DNA of 49,346 nucleotides from an uncultured Bacteroides sp. (GTDB lineage Bacteria > Bacteroidota > Bacteroidia > Bacteroidales > Bacteroidaceae), in contig CAMFND010000126.1 in the NCBI GenBank assembly GCA_945965395.1, positions 1 through 49,346 on the forward strand. The letters are read 5' to 3'. A program made the translations under genes and the position numbers. The notes below the pieces were generated by a model, which did no database searches, was not told the origin of the DNA, and worked only from the letters and a program-made list of their open reading frames with translations. How positions within the stretch are numbered: the stretch's first letter is position 1; each line of letters opens with the position of its first letter. Below, one piece after another: positions 25,141 to 36,500 of this stretch.

Positions 25141-25710
25141 TCATTGCTTACCGATGTCATCCGGATTGGAAATTTCAACAGAAGTTAGTTCACTACTTGT
25201 TTTGTAATTCCCAATCAAATCACCCCGAAAAACTTTCTCAGCTTCCAGCCTCTTACCCTTTTCTATCTTGTGTATGAGAAGAATATCGTTTGGAAGAAGA
25301 CTGCTATTCGAAGCTTGGATGACTTCCAATGTCTTTTCTTCATGAAACATGATTACCTTGAATCTGACCACACGATCCATGTACTTGACGCATATTTCCG
25401 TATTTACATCCAAGGACTTTACATACACTGCCATATCTTGAAATCCCAATATACTATCTACAGAACGAGCCAGTAGATAAGCATCCCATGTAGAGTAACC
25501 TAAGTACAATGCAATGGTATTGAGCGTATAGGAATTTGTGCGATGGTCATCATTAATATACCCCAACAATCTTTTTAGCGTGGTTATGCCGATAGAACGT
25601 TGTGTAACCTCCAATATCAGTTTTGCCAACACTTCAAAATCTTTAGCCTGATCAAAAAGAAGACCGGATTTTGATTTAATATCGTCAATGACTATGTTGC
25701 TCAGTATCAT
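25141..25710 (-). CDS. Defence-locus protein with HTH-like N-terminus
   Basis: 189 residues. Residues 36-80 (RSIGITTLKRLLGYINDD, then YTLNTIALYLGYSTWDAY) resemble the compact helical DNA-binding-like module found at the start of many Bacteroidetes regulators. The remainder is strand-rich (ICVKYMDRVVRFKVIMFHEE, ILLIHKIEKGKR), possibly a sensor domain. Its start overlaps the PP2C stop by one base, so translation is coupled, and it is the last gene of the operon. I infer an operon regulator or an effector whose state is set by the kinase and phosphatase. No named family is recognised. Confidence 0.65.
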   Translation of the reverse strand: MILSNIVIDDIKSKSGLLFDQAKDFEVLAKLILEVTQRSIGITTLKRLLGYINDDHRTNSYTLNTIALYLGYSTWDAYLLARSVDSILGFQDMAVYVKSLDVNTEICVKYMDRVVRFKVIMFHEEKTLEVIQASNSSLLPNDILLIHKIEKGKRLEAEKVFRGDLIGNYKTSSELTSVEISNPDDIGKQ

Positions 25711-26399
25711 TATAATTCCACTTTTATGAATGAATAATTATCATCCATGTCAGAAGCCATGTCATTCAAACACTTCAGATTGGTATTGTCACTTGACGCC
25801 ATATATTCCTCTACGGGAAGCTGTTTATGAAAACCATCTGAACACAATAAGAATACATCGTTCTTCTGGGCAGATACCACTTTAATAGGAATTTCATCTT
25901 TAAGTTCATCACCCATGACGGCGCGAGTTACTATTGCTCCATATTTCTCATAAATCGAGGGCGTTATATTCACTTTAGCAGACAGCTGCTGCACGATGGA
26001 ATGATCTGTTGTACAGGTCATCATCTCGCCATCACTGTATTTATATACTCTACTATCACCCAACCAAGCAATATATGCCTGGCTATTGAGTATCAAAAGG
26101 ACAGCAATAACAGTTCCCATCTTTTTTCCACCCAATTCCATTCGTTTAACCATAAGGGCATCGTTGGCAAAAGCGATTGACTCCCTTATTAAATCTTCCG
26201 GAGAGTAATTTGTCATATTTTTCTCTATAAAACTCACAATTTTTGTAGCCACGGTCTGAGCGGCTATCTCACCATGTGAGTAGCCACCCATACCATCAGC
26301 TAAAACAAATATTGCAGAGTCAGCAGACAGTGACCGATGGATTATATAATCCTGATTCACTGTTCTGCTTCCTTTATTTGAATATTCTGTTATGTTCAT
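25710..26399 (-). CDS. PP2C-family serine/threonine phosphatase
   Basis: 229 residues covering a complete PPM/PP2C domain. Metal and catalytic motifs are in order: NQDY at about residue 15, LADGMGGYSHGE at about 33-44, MGTVIAVLL, WLGDSRVYKY, TTDHS, VTRAVMGD, LLCSDGFHK, and a final DDNYSFIKVEL. All expected aspartates are present, so an active manganese- or magnesium-dependent phosphatase is likely. It overlaps the large ATPase gene by four bases (ATGA) and the last gene by one. The obvious partner is the kinase-domain protein at the top of the operon: the phosphatase could hold the system off by reversing its phosphorylation. Confidence 0.93.
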   Translation of the reverse strand: MNITEYSNKGSRTVNQDYIIHRSLSADSAIFVLADGMGGYSHGEIAAQTVATKIVSFIEKNMTNYSPEDLIRESIAFANDALMVKRMELGGKKMGTVIAVLLILNSQAYIAWLGDSRVYKYSDGEMMTCTTDHSIVQQLSAKVNITPSIYEKYGAIVTRAVMGDELKDEIPIKVVSAQKNDVFLLCSDGFHKQLPVEEYMASSDNTNLKCLNDMASDMDDNYSFIKVEL

Positions 26400-29300
26400 T
26401 CTTTTACAGCTTGTATCGTATCACCACCATGTTTTGTTACACGTGGACGAATACTGATTTTTATAGGACGCTGGGTTATTGCCTTATCAGTAGCTTTGTT
26501 TGCCCACAGATATGCTTCACCAGAACCCAATGCAGCCATTTCTGTGGCTGTTAAGGTCTGCAGCGGAGTTATCGCTTTCTGAACATGCTTAACCCAGGCT
26601 GGTGAACTGAATCGGTGCATCACAACCATGGAACTTAGTTCTATAATTTCCGTAGGTAAGCTCATCGGATCCTGGCTTGCAATCATGATGGAAACGCCCT
26701 TATGACGCATCTCTCGGATTGCGGTCGTAATAGAATCCACCAGTTCCTTGTTGTTCATGTATTTATGCGCTTCATCAAAGACGATGAACTTATTGAAAGC
26801 CTTTCCGTCCACCGTCATCACACTTGAGAAGATATTAAGCATGACAACAAACAGACCAAGAGCTTCCTCTTTTTCAATAAACTCGTCACGCAAATCGACT
26901 ATAATCAATCTTCCCGGACGGAGATATTGCTGCAGCTTACAGCCGTCAGAAATATACTCCTCTGCAAAATCCAATTTTGTATTGGCTAATGCCCTCTGAG
27001 AAGTAGAAAGGTGGTCGCTGCTTGCAACACCTTGGCGAATATTTGCCAACGACATATTGTAGCGACATGCTTTCATGATCTGTTTGAGTTCTTTGATATA
27101 AGCAGAGTCATTGCCTAAAGCAGCCAAAAGGAACAACCAGTCTCGTACAGCCAGCTCAGAAGAATCAAAACCGATGGCATGTACCTCCAAGTCCGGATAT
27201 TGAGCCTTGCGTAATTCCACTTGTGCTTCGGGGGCAAGGAGGATAACGTCCTTGACAGAGTGGGCTTCAGCACCATATTCAGCCTTTAACTTAGCCAACT
27301 GACCAGCTTCATCATTAGGATATACCATCGACGTGAACTCGGGAGCATAATCCATGCTTTCGCTGTAGTGGAAAATAACCCCGGCCATAGGAGCTGGCAG
27401 TTTGTTTACCTTAGAATACTGCTTCAGAACCATTTCTGTGACAGAACCGATGGTGTAACTCTTACCAGCACCCTGTACGCCAAACAAGCTGATTGTATTA
27501 CACTCGTTCAAGTCCATACCAATCACGCGCCCATTCGAAACCATTTTTCCTAATACACCGAATTGGGGAGAATCACTGTTTTTCCCAACGATGACATCTA
27601 CCAGAGGTTCCTGATAATTCGGATCGGTTTCAGGCTGGTGAACCGGTACATCTACAGGGTCTGCCGGTAATGGATGATCATCTCCAGTACCATTTTCTTC
27701 AGTGCCTGCATTGGCCTCAGGAACTTTGGGTTCGGTATGTACGGAATCAACCGCAGGAACTTGTCCTTCCGATTCAGGACAGGTTTCTACAGTTGCTGTT
27801 TGTGAATTGTCTGACTCTTCTTCCGGATGGTCAAAGATTACAGAATGATTTTCTGTTTTCACCTTAGCTGAATTTTCAGTCTTCGACACAACAGGATCGG
27901 CTTCCGGTTCCTTCGGAACAATCACTTCATAATCCGTGTCAATATGCGTTGATACTTCAACGGGCTGAACAGGTTTTGGCTGAGCTTCCATACCTGTTGT
28001 AGTTACACTGAATGTCGGCTCAAAGAAATTGACAAAGTCATTGTCTTGAGCTTCCAGAATTTGAGTCTTCAAGTCACTACTTTCATCGAGAATCTGCTCA
28101 ATGACCGGATTACCCATCGTGTAGATTAGCGTATCACCATAGAAATCCTTCTTTTGGCGTTCAGTTTGCATGAAATCAAAGATTACGCCAAGCCGTTTGA
28201 AACGGACGGAATAACCATCAGAGAGTTTGCTCAAAAATACTTTGTATTCATGAGCCTTATCCGGATTAAGTTGACCATATCGTAACGAGCGATTGATGTA
28301 AAATTCCAGGAGCGACTTTAATTCCAGCACTTTCAGTTCACGGTCAAGTCGGTCATGTCCATCCACCGCAATTTCAAAATGGGAGCGAAGTGCCAGGATG
28401 GTATTTTCAATCTGGTTGACAATCTTCATGTGCAGTTCATCAGCCTGATAATAGGCATTTCTGCATTTTATCTCAACCACATTAAATAAGATTTCCTTGC
28501 GCTTAACATCAATCTTGACAACAAGATTATCTGCCCGTTCTTGGTTTTCGCTATCCAAATCAACGAATAACTCTTTATGCAGATCAATCGGAATCATGAT
28601 TGATTCTGTCGTGATACCCTTCTTTTCCAGGAAGCGTTTGGTCAAGGTGGTACCTATTACTTCGAATCCTTTCCGGGATGTTGTATTAACTTGCATAATC
28701 AACGAGCTGCTCACGGAACGGACATCCTCCAGAATTTGCTTGAAGTTCTCCTTGTCTTCAATATCAATTCCATACTGTTTGAAAAGCGGAACCATCAAGG
28801 ACGCAATTTCGCTGGTAGGTTTCGTGGTCAGATAAGAAGATATACCTGTCGCTTCATCATTCGGGACATAATCTAACAGATACGGGACATCGGAATCACC
28901 GCAGGGAAGATCATAGAATTCAGGTCCCATATTCTTGTCGAACGTAATCACCCAATCGCTGCTGTCATGAATGAACGACAGCAACATCATATCACTCTCC
29001 TTCAAACGGAGTGTTGTTGCCGGTACAGATTCTTCAATGGTAGAAGAAAGCATTTTACCAATCACTTCCTGTAAACGGGCAAACAAGCTAACTTCCAAAT
29101 TCGCCGATTCTGATACTGGGTTCGGCAAGCTCTTGTTGGAATAATAGCGATTCCAAACGAATGTTTTACCAATCGGCTTCGCTTCTACTATATCCCTGCA
29201 AATGGTACCATTCAAGAAGAAAGAGCGGCTCAGCTCACTTGGGCGAGAGGGCTCTGTACTTACAATAAACGGATTTACCAGGAAAGACAGATGAGCTTGA

Positions 29301-31954
29301 TAGTCATCATGCTTGTTGATAAAGTCACTTGTCTTATTTAAAGAAAAGCGAAGCTTGGGGAACAAGCGGTTAGCAGAAGCTTGTGAAAATACTTCCGCAT
29401 CGTTGGCAACAGCCGATTCCGGGTCAAGCAAATCCTTGAAAGATTCGCCAGACTGCAACATGTTTTCATCAGTAAACAGTCTGATTTCATAGGTCAGTTC
29501 ATGCCCGATTCCAATCTTTTCCAAGCGTACCAATGCTTCTGCAAATGTAGCAGCATCTCCTGCGTTAAATAAATTGATTACCAATTTGTCCGTATAGGGA
29601 TGAGATACGCTGTAGTTGAACAGATGGCGTACCACTAGGTCCAGATTCACATCACTATCAATGCGCTTTTCCCTTGCCACATTCAACAGCATGGAAACGT
29701 AGGATTTCAACTGACGATTGCCTGAAGAAAAAGCCTCTTCCGACTGGGTCGGTTGTGCATAAGCTCCCCAGCCAAATGTCAGTTCACCGATGTACTGATA
29801 GGCTTCCTTCAGCGGGTCATCACTCAATACGATAGGCGCTACATTCATAGGTATTTGACCCTGGAAAAGCTTGTCCAATTTCCGATACCATGCTTTTCTA
29901 TACTTTGGATTCTCAATGGTACGCTCTTCCCAGTCTTGATACAGTTCATAGAGATTTACAATCCAAGCCAGTCGCAACGGGTGCAAGGGACTAATCATCT
30001 TAATCTTGGTCTTACTGCCATCAGGCATTTCTACCGACAATAGAACTGTATCAATATTTTGAAGTTTGACGACAGCTTCCGTGCTCAGGTCTTTCTCCAA
30101 TTCTTCTCTGAGCCAAGCATCATACTCAGACAGATAAGCTTTAATCAAGCCCAAATTGCTGGTGAAATCCAAAGTGCTGGTCAAACCGGTTTCGTCTTCT
30201 GCTGACTCTCTGATGATAGCAAAGAGGTCTTCTCTCAATGCTCCCAATTCGTTTGGAATATGAATATCAGACACAGGAACGAACAACGGTTCACGAACGG
30301 CAGTATCATTCGGATTCATCAAATACGCATCTGTAGGATTACCGCCGAGCAAAGCCTCGATGTAACCAAAATCATTCGCATTTTTCAAGAAGGTGGATTC
30401 GAGTTGGATCAACTTCTTTGACATTTGAATTTGGTAAGCATAAGCCGCTCCAAAATCAAAATGATAGGTGTTGTTGAGATTACCATCGACCCACCGATTG
30501 CGATCAACGCCATCAGTTGGAATCTCCAAGTCTTCATTTTTAGCCAAATGAGCCGAGCGATAGAGTATGATGGCCTGTGTGTAGCTGTTGACTTTGGCAC
30601 GTTTGTCAATCTGACCTTCGGGCACTTCTCCATCGTTCACAATGGTAAATACAGCAGATTCGTTACAGTAAGCAACATGGTGTTCCAAGCGATACTGTTC
30701 CATCTGAAGGTTGGGATTCTCTTTCTTGGCTTCTTCCCAAGCTGCCTGTACCTGGTCTTCCTTGAACATTTTCTTTTGCTCAAGCACAATGCCATTCTCA
30801 TCTAAAGCTCGCACACGAAGCAGATAGTCACCTTCGTCAAACATGCCGTCTGCAATGTTCACTGACATCTTGCGTGTAGCACGTTTGTTGGTTCCTACCT
30901 TGGCTTTTTTGATTACACCCACCTCTGAAAAGTCGTCGATGTCAACCAACGCAATTTCGAAAGAAACAATGGCAGGGTTATCTTTAGGCGCAGGGTCGGT
31001 TGTAATGGTGAAGGAAACTTTTGATTTCTTCTCCGACAAGATGTTCAGGACAAAATTCCCTTCTTCATCCTTGACCAATTCTTTCTTGGAATCCTTACCT
31101 GTATTCAAGTCCACCATGACCTTTACAGGTCCGGAAGAACCTATTTCAAGCCAAGGCATCTTCGCATAATTAAATTCCGGATGTTTGCAAAGAATACACT
31201 CAAACAGCGAGTTGGCATCGTTCAAAGAATCATCAGAAGTCAAGAAGGTCATGAGCGCACGCTGAATGGTTCCTCTTTCAATCGGAAGAGAAGCTATACG
31301 GTCAGCTGCAGTCAAAGAAAAATCAGCAAGAATGGCCGATGCTTTTTCTTTGTTCAGCATAAAACGTCTGCGGACAGCATTCTCTTCTTTGAAAAGTTCA
31401 CTGTCCGGCCACATGCCAAATACGAACAACCCATTTCCCCAAGCCTCACTTGAATACTGGTTCAGTTCAAGATACAGGATATAGGAAATAAGATCACTCA
31501 TGTAGGCATGCACTTCATCCCTTAACAGTTCGAAGATTTGGGACCAGTTCGACCTCTTTTCTTCGGGCATCTCATCCATCAATTTATAGACAAAGGAATC
31601 CTGAAGGTCTGATGCCGACAAGTTTTGGAACGTAGCGTCACCATAGGAGTCTTCAGCCGATGTTCTACTGTTGGTCGGGACCAAAATCAATACCGCTTTG
31701 GACGGGTCATTTCTCAATTCAATGAGTTTCGTTGCATGGATATATTCATCCCCTTTTTCCTCTTCCGAGAGGATGAATACAGACAGATTCTCATTGATAG
31801 GACGCAACAAAGGAAGCAATACACGAAGTTCCTTCAGAGCAAGACCGGTTATCTTCATACAGTGCCCTGGGCGAACCTGCTTCAGCTTTGGTGCATATAC
31901 TTCAACGACGTGTTGAATAAAACGTTCGTAATATAGTGTTCTAATTTCTTCCAT
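26396..31954 (-). CDS. Giant HerA/FtsK-like ATP-binding protein, Mad8-like
   Basis: 1852 residues. The first 1350 or so are a long globular region without a domain I can name. An acidic, proline-rich linker spans about 1355-1475 (VPKEPEADPVVSKTENSA, then HPLPADPVDVPVHQPETD). The C-terminal ATPase has Walker A FGVQGAGKSYT near residue 1490, Walker B FIVFDEAHKYM near 1720, and an arginine- and glutamine-rich segment IMIASQDPMSLPTEI, as in HerA/FtsK/VirB4 translocases acting on DNA. It lies three bases after the previous gene and overlaps the next by four. Size, ATPase type and place after a kinase and a mid-size protein match Mad8 of the MADS system as I remember it. No BREX or DISARM protein fits. 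Confidence 0.8.
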   Translation of the reverse strand: MEEIRTLYYERFIQHVVEVYAPKLKQVRPGHCMKITGLALKELRVLLPLLRPINENLSVFILSEEEKGDEYIHATKLIELRNDPSKAVLILVPTNSRTSAEDSYGDATFQNLSASDLQDSFVYKLMDEMPEEKRSNWSQIFELLRDEVHAYMSDLISYILYLELNQYSSEAWGNGLFVFGMWPDSELFKEENAVRRRFMLNKEKASAILADFSLTAADRIASLPIERGTIQRALMTFLTSDDSLNDANSLFECILCKHPEFNYAKMPWLEIGSSGPVKVMVDLNTGKDSKKELVKDEEGNFVLNILSEKKSKVSFTITTDPAPKDNPAIVSFEIALVDIDDFSEVGVIKKAKVGTNKRATRKMSVNIADGMFDEGDYLLRVRALDENGIVLEQKKMFKEDQVQAAWEEAKKENPNLQMEQYRLEHHVAYCNESAVFTIVNDGEVPEGQIDKRAKVNSYTQAIILYRSAHLAKNEDLEIPTDGVDRNRWVDGNLNNTYHFDFGAAYAYQIQMSKKLIQLESTFLKNANDFGYIEALLGGNPTDAYLMNPNDTAVREPLFVPVSDIHIPNELGALREDLFAIIRESAEDETGLTSTLDFTSNLGLIKAYLSEYDAWLREELEKDLSTEAVVKLQNIDTVLLSVEMPDGSKTKIKMISPLHPLRLAWIVNLYELYQDWEERTIENPKYRKAWYRKLDKLFQGQIPMNVAPIVLSDDPLKEAYQYIGELTFGWGAYAQPTQSEEAFSSGNRQLKSYVSMLLNVAREKRIDSDVNLDLVVRHLFNYSVSHPYTDKLVINLFNAGDAATFAEALVRLEKIGIGHELTYEIRLFTDENMLQSGESFKDLLDPESAVANDAEVFSQASANRLFPKLRFSLNKTSDFINKHDDYQAHLSFLVNPFIVSTEPSRPSELSRSFFLNGTICRDIVEAKPIGKTFVWNRYYSNKSLPNPVSESANLEVSLFARLQEVIGKMLSSTIEESVPATTLRLKESDMMLLSFIHDSSDWVITFDKNMGPEFYDLPCGDSDVPYLLDYVPNDEATGISSYLTTKPTSEIASLMVPLFKQYGIDIEDKENFKQILEDVRSVSSSLIMQVNTTSRKGFEVIGTTLTKRFLEKKGITTESIMIPIDLHKELFVDLDSENQERADNLVVKIDVKRKEILFNVVEIKCRNAYYQADELHMKIVNQIENTILALRSHFEIAVDGHDRLDRELKVLELKSLLEFYINRSLRYGQLNPDKAHEYKVFLSKLSDGYSVRFKRLGVIFDFMQTERQKKDFYGDTLIYTMGNPVIEQILDESSDLKTQILEAQDNDFVNFFEPTFSVTTTGMEAQPKPVQPVEVSTHIDTDYEVIVPKEPEADPVVSKTENSAKVKTENHSVIFDHPEEESDNSQTATVETCPESEGQVPAVDSVHTEPKVPEANAGTEENGTGDDHPLPADPVDVPVHQPETDPNYQEPLVDVIVGKNSDSPQFGVLGKMVSNGRVIGMDLNECNTISLFGVQGAGKSYTIGSVTEMVLKQYSKVNKLPAPMAGVIFHYSESMDYAPEFTSMVYPNDEAGQLAKLKAEYGAEAHSVKDVILLAPEAQVELRKAQYPDLEVHAIGFDSSELAVRDWLFLLAALGNDSAYIKELKQIMKACRYNMSLANIRQGVASSDHLSTSQRALANTKLDFAEEYISDGCKLQQYLRPGRLIIVDLRDEFIEKEEALGLFVVMLNIFSSVMTVDGKAFNKFIVFDEAHKYMNNKELVDSITTAIREMRHKGVSIMIASQDPMSLPTEIIELSSMVVMHRFSSPAWVKHVQKAITPLQTLTATEMAALGSGEAYLWANKATDKAITQRPIKISIRPRVTKHGGDTIQAVKE

Positions 31955-31957
31955 TGT

Positions 31958-33514
31958 TTACAATTTATAGCGTGGACGAATCTTCTGTAGAATACAAGCA
32001 TCACTCATGTCCGTATAGAAACCAATCTGACGAAGTTTGTCCTTGAAAGCTTCTACATTCGTGCGAAATGCTTCATTCATTTCTACATCAGCGTTTGCAA
32101 AACGCTCTTCATTGACACCATTGATAATTAACCCATAGCGATTTCTTATTTCCTGGATCAATTCATCGATGGATAAGGAACGGGTTTCATAACTTCCATC
32201 TGTCTTTTCTTTCAGTACCAACAGTTGAACCAGCGTTTCCAACAACTTGGAACCCAGTGCACCCCGTCTGGGATGGCGACGAGAACGACTGTCAGCCAGC
32301 AGTTTGGATGGAGAGTTCTTCATCGTAACCGCATCCAGGAAATCATGCAAATAGCGATATTGATAATTACCCAAGTTTGATTTTTCCAAGACATGAACCA
32401 GCATGTCGAAGTAATCTTCTTCGGGGAAAAGTTCCAGCATTTCCCTAAAGTCCTCCTTGTCAAATTCCTTCTCGTCAGAATTGGGAAGATCCTTGCGTAT
32501 TCCATTCAGTACCGATTCATAAAATCCGTCTGACTTGTTGTTGTCTTCTTTCAGTATTCTCAAGGCTTCATCAATGGAGCAGTCTTTTCGGTCTTGGATG
32601 ATATCGGCCATATAAGTTGCCCGAATGTACTTGCCAATGCTATTCTGAAGTCTTTCGACATCCTTACAAGCATAAGTGGAAACAATACTATCCAAGTCAT
32701 CAGTCACATCCAAAAGCATCGACCAGTCATCGACGACCTGACGGGAACCGGCATCAACCATTTTAGGCAACAGATAAATCACCTTCATGGCATACAAAGC
32801 CAAATGAAAGCCACAGAGGATTCTCAAATAGTCAATAAACACCGCTCTGGGCAGCTTGTCCTTATAAAGCAAGAGCCTGCGAATATCATCGTTGAACAAT
32901 GCAGCCTGTTCACGCAGGAAGGGCTGTGGTATGGATTCAGCCACTTTGTTCAAGGTCTTACGTTCCTTCAAAGGTTTCGTAATATACAGAATACCGGTAG
33001 TGTCCACATCCAAATCCTCACTCTTGACGAGTTCGCCTGTTTGCTTGTCCCAGCCTTTACTGAGGTATCTTACCAAACCGTGCATGACCTCCGGATTACT
33101 GCGCAGCATCAGATAAAGCTGGTCGGAAGCGCGGTAGTCACGGCAGTACTTACTGTTTTGTACGCGGAAACTCAACAGATGCAACGGCTTGAGTGTAGAG
33201 ACATGTTCTTTCACCACATTTCCACGGTTGACCAATTCAAGCAGCGAACTGCGAAGCCAGTCCTCTACGCCATCCGGATTATCTGTTACACCACGGATGA
33301 CACCCTGATTTTCCAAGATAGCCAGGTTCTCTTTCAGTATGTCGATGGTATATTCTTTACGGAAAGACATATATACAGGAGCGCCATCAGCATACATCTT
33401 GATGAACAAATTGGTCAAAACACGATCCAATTTTACCGACTTAACATCGACATAGAATATATCTTTATTGAGGAACGCCTGTACCCCCGTTCCTTTCTTT
33501 AGTTTTAATATCAT
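31958..33514 (-). CDS. Mid-operon defence protein of unknown fold, Mad7-like
   Basis: 518 residues from ATG 33514; a TTG-started extension to 33538 would overlap the kinase gene. It begins MILKLKKGTGVQAFLNKDIFYVD. It is largely helical with a basic patch SRSRRHPRRGALG at about residue 420 and has no recognisable catalytic motif. It is four bases from the kinase stop and three from the next start, so it is tightly co-expressed. By position and size it corresponds to Mad7 of MADS-like loci; a scaffold or nucleic-acid-binding role between kinase and ATPase is inferred only. Confidence 0.7.
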   Translation of the reverse strand: MILKLKKGTGVQAFLNKDIFYVDVKSVKLDRVLTNLFIKMYADGAPVYMSFRKEYTIDILKENLAILENQGVIRGVTDNPDGVEDWLRSSLLELVNRGNVVKEHVSTLKPLHLLSFRVQNSKYCRDYRASDQLYLMLRSNPEVMHGLVRYLSKGWDKQTGELVKSEDLDVDTTGILYITKPLKERKTLNKVAESIPQPFLREQAALFNDDIRRLLLYKDKLPRAVFIDYLRILCGFHLALYAMKVIYLLPKMVDAGSRQVVDDWSMLLDVTDDLDSIVSTYACKDVERLQNSIGKYIRATYMADIIQDRKDCSIDEALRILKEDNNKSDGFYESVLNGIRKDLPNSDEKEFDKEDFREMLELFPEEDYFDMLVHVLEKSNLGNYQYRYLHDFLDAVTMKNSPSKLLADSRSRRHPRRGALGSKLLETLVQLLVLKEKTDGSYETRSLSIDELIQEIRNRYGLIINGVNEERFANADVEMNEAFRTNVEAFKDKLRQIGFYTDMSDACILQKIRPRYKL

Positions 33515-33518
33515 ATCA

Positions 33519-36500
33519 TTACACGTTAAGAGGTTCAATGACTATGTGCTTTTGACTGTCTAAACGTATTGCAGTAAACTTGCGATTGTTCTTTGTCACA
33601 AGTATTTCTGAATAGGTTTTTGCCTCCAGCAAATTCTTAAATATCTGCAGCTCAATGAAGCGTCCGCGCAAATCGTTTACAGAAGGACTGAATCCAGCAT
33701 GGATGTACTTGAGCATTTCATATAGGTCGAGACTCACCGTAAGTTGGATAAACTTATCCTCTTTATGACGGAAAATCAAGCTGTCGCTTTCATACTCAAT
33801 GTACTTCGTCAAGTGTTCGGTCTTATTCACATAGAGCTCGAATTCATCCAAAGAGAAACGGCGGTAACTCTTTGAAATCGGATCAGCTACGTTTGAACTG
33901 GCTAACAGAAGATACCCTTTGGTCAGCAACTCATTTGAGCAGCCTTCACTTGCTGAAATGGCACTTGCTAGGTCCTGCATGGTTTGCGCCAACTCCTTCG
34001 GGTCCTCCAGACGCAACTGCTTTTCAAAAGCACTGGCATATCTGTATGGCAGTCTTTTTTTGAAGTCTATGGCACCTTCAAAATACTGATGACGAACAAA
34101 CGATTTATGCCGGTTGGTAACCGCCATGCGTACATCGTCCGATTTCACCTCATAAGAGGGGATAATCATGTTATGATCATTGAAGTCCTTCAACAAGGAA
34201 TGCTTGCGGTCGCTAAATATGATGTAGTCATTGGGACGTTTGATACGATAATACAGATCACGGTCGAAGGCAGGAAGTGCCACACCAGCCACGTCTGTCT
34301 CACGAAGCAACTTCACCAGTCGGTCATTGGAATCCAATGTCGGCAAGTTGAAATATTCCACCTTGTTGGCATCGGGATAGACAACCGGAGCAGTGAGATT
34401 GAAGTAATAGTATTGCCAGTAATATTCTGGAATGTTATTGGCATTGACCAATTCAATCAGCGTCTTGACTTCATCACAAGAATAGTCACGAGTCAGCATC
34501 CAGGCTATCATCGAACGCAAATCACGCATGGTGATATGCAGTTCCCGCTTATATACAATGGTACGAACCAACCATTCCAGTCGGTTGATGACTTCATCGC
34601 CTGCACTGGTGTCCTGGAATGTATCTACGTTATACTTGATAAAACAGCGGTCGGCAACCGGACAGTTCTGGCATTTGCTCCACAATTCAGGACGAGTCAG
34701 CTTCTTCATTTGCTGAGCCAACAAACTTGGAGTTTTCGATTCCACATCCCGTGCTGTCACTGACCGCAGATTCAGGTTGATGACCATCAATCCCGGGAGC
34801 AATTCAGCATGTCCTTCCTTGTAGAAATACTCCTCGATATTATCCTGCAATATCCGCAGTTCGGGGTGCATGGACAAGAAATCCACCAGACGTCCCTCAT
34901 TGATGGCTATCACACGACCTTCCTTGGCTTGCGTGTAATCGTTCAATCCACAGAAGGGAGAAAGAAACTCACTCAGTACCTCATCGTTCGCCTTGTTGTC
35001 TTCATCCTGTGAGCCGTCGTAGTTCGATTCAAATCGAATGCCCGAGATGTAGAATTGCGAACCGTTGTTGGTATCAAACTGCAGCTTGTCCTGTCCCTTA
35101 TCTTCAATCCGGTGTATAAATGCCGTTTTACCATCACCTGCATTACCGGTGATGATAATCAACTTGTATTTCAAGGCTTCGATATCAGCTATCAACTCTC
35201 TATCCAACCGTGTCTCAGAATAGGTCAGCGCATCAAAGGCATGTTGGGCGACACCAGCTCTTGTACCGCCATTGCCGTGACGACTTTGGCTATACAGCGA
35301 GTTGATGTAATCCACAGGATTACCCATTTCTTTACCCTGATGAATGATTGAAATCATCGTCGAATCCTTCTGCATAGCATCCAGTCCGATAGCTTCCAGG
35401 GTATCCAGCATTTCTTGGGCTGTCTTGAACCGCTTGTTCTTGTCTGTACGGATAGACTTCATGATGAAGTCTGCCATCGCATCAGACAACTTATCATTAT
35501 AGTTACGGATATCTGTAGGTTGCTTATGGATATTAGGACGCAGGTTACCTCCAGGCCACGGATAGGCATGTGCCAGAAGTTCATATAGGGTGATACCCAA
35601 CGCAAATGTATCTGCGGAGCAATCCCAGTCAATTCTGTTTCCAGAGAGGATTAGGTCTGGAGCCATGTAGGGGAAAGTGCCGCCAAATGATTTATCCTCA
35701 GTGGTAGCCGAGATATTGAAGTCTATCAGCTTGTACTGCTGACGCTTGTGCCACATGATGTTGCTTGGCTTAATATCACGGTGGAAAACTGGCGGTTCCT
35801 TGCTCTGCATATAGGTCAGCGCTTTCAGAATTTGCGTAGCCATCTTGAAGATTTCATCGGCGGGAAGTCGCAAGTCGCCCTTGGTGTATTCGTGCAAATT
35901 CTCTCCCTCCAGCAACTCCATCAACGTAAAGAACAAGCCACCGGGAACTGTCCGGTCATTATGCTTGAACTCTACAATATTGGGATGATGCAGTTCTTTC
36001 AGCGCATTAAATTCATTGATGGCGTTATCAATCGAGGCATCCTTTTCGAATATCTTGATGGCAAGATATTGTTTCTGCATATCGTGCCACACCTTGAATA
36101 CCCTTCCAAAACCACCTTTACCCAGAATTTCGTGAAGCGTCATACTGGGAGAAACCTTCATACCGGGTTTCATATCCTTGAGGTATAAAGTCTTCTCCTT
36201 CTTTGTAGTTACGACCGTATGGGTCGTGGCTATCGTTTTATGTACTTCTTCATCAAAAGCCCGGTTCAGGAAGTCAAGCACTTCGTCGGCTGTTTGCCAG
36301 CGTTTATTGACATCAGCCACAATCGTCTTCTGAACAAACTCATCCATCCATGCAGGCAGTTCCTTCAGTACATGACTGGGCAGATGGTCTGCCGGCAGTT
36401 CACCCCCTAAGGCAGCCATGAAGGTAACCACACTGTCAAAAGGCAATTTGCCAACCATGAGCTGGTAAAAAATCACCCCCAAAGAATAAATATCGCTGGC

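Noticed and set aside
32594-33502. Plus-strand 302-codon open frame opposite the Mad7-like gene
   Set aside because: It is antisense to a gene that is tightly packed in an operon, and its sequence has no domain or signal.
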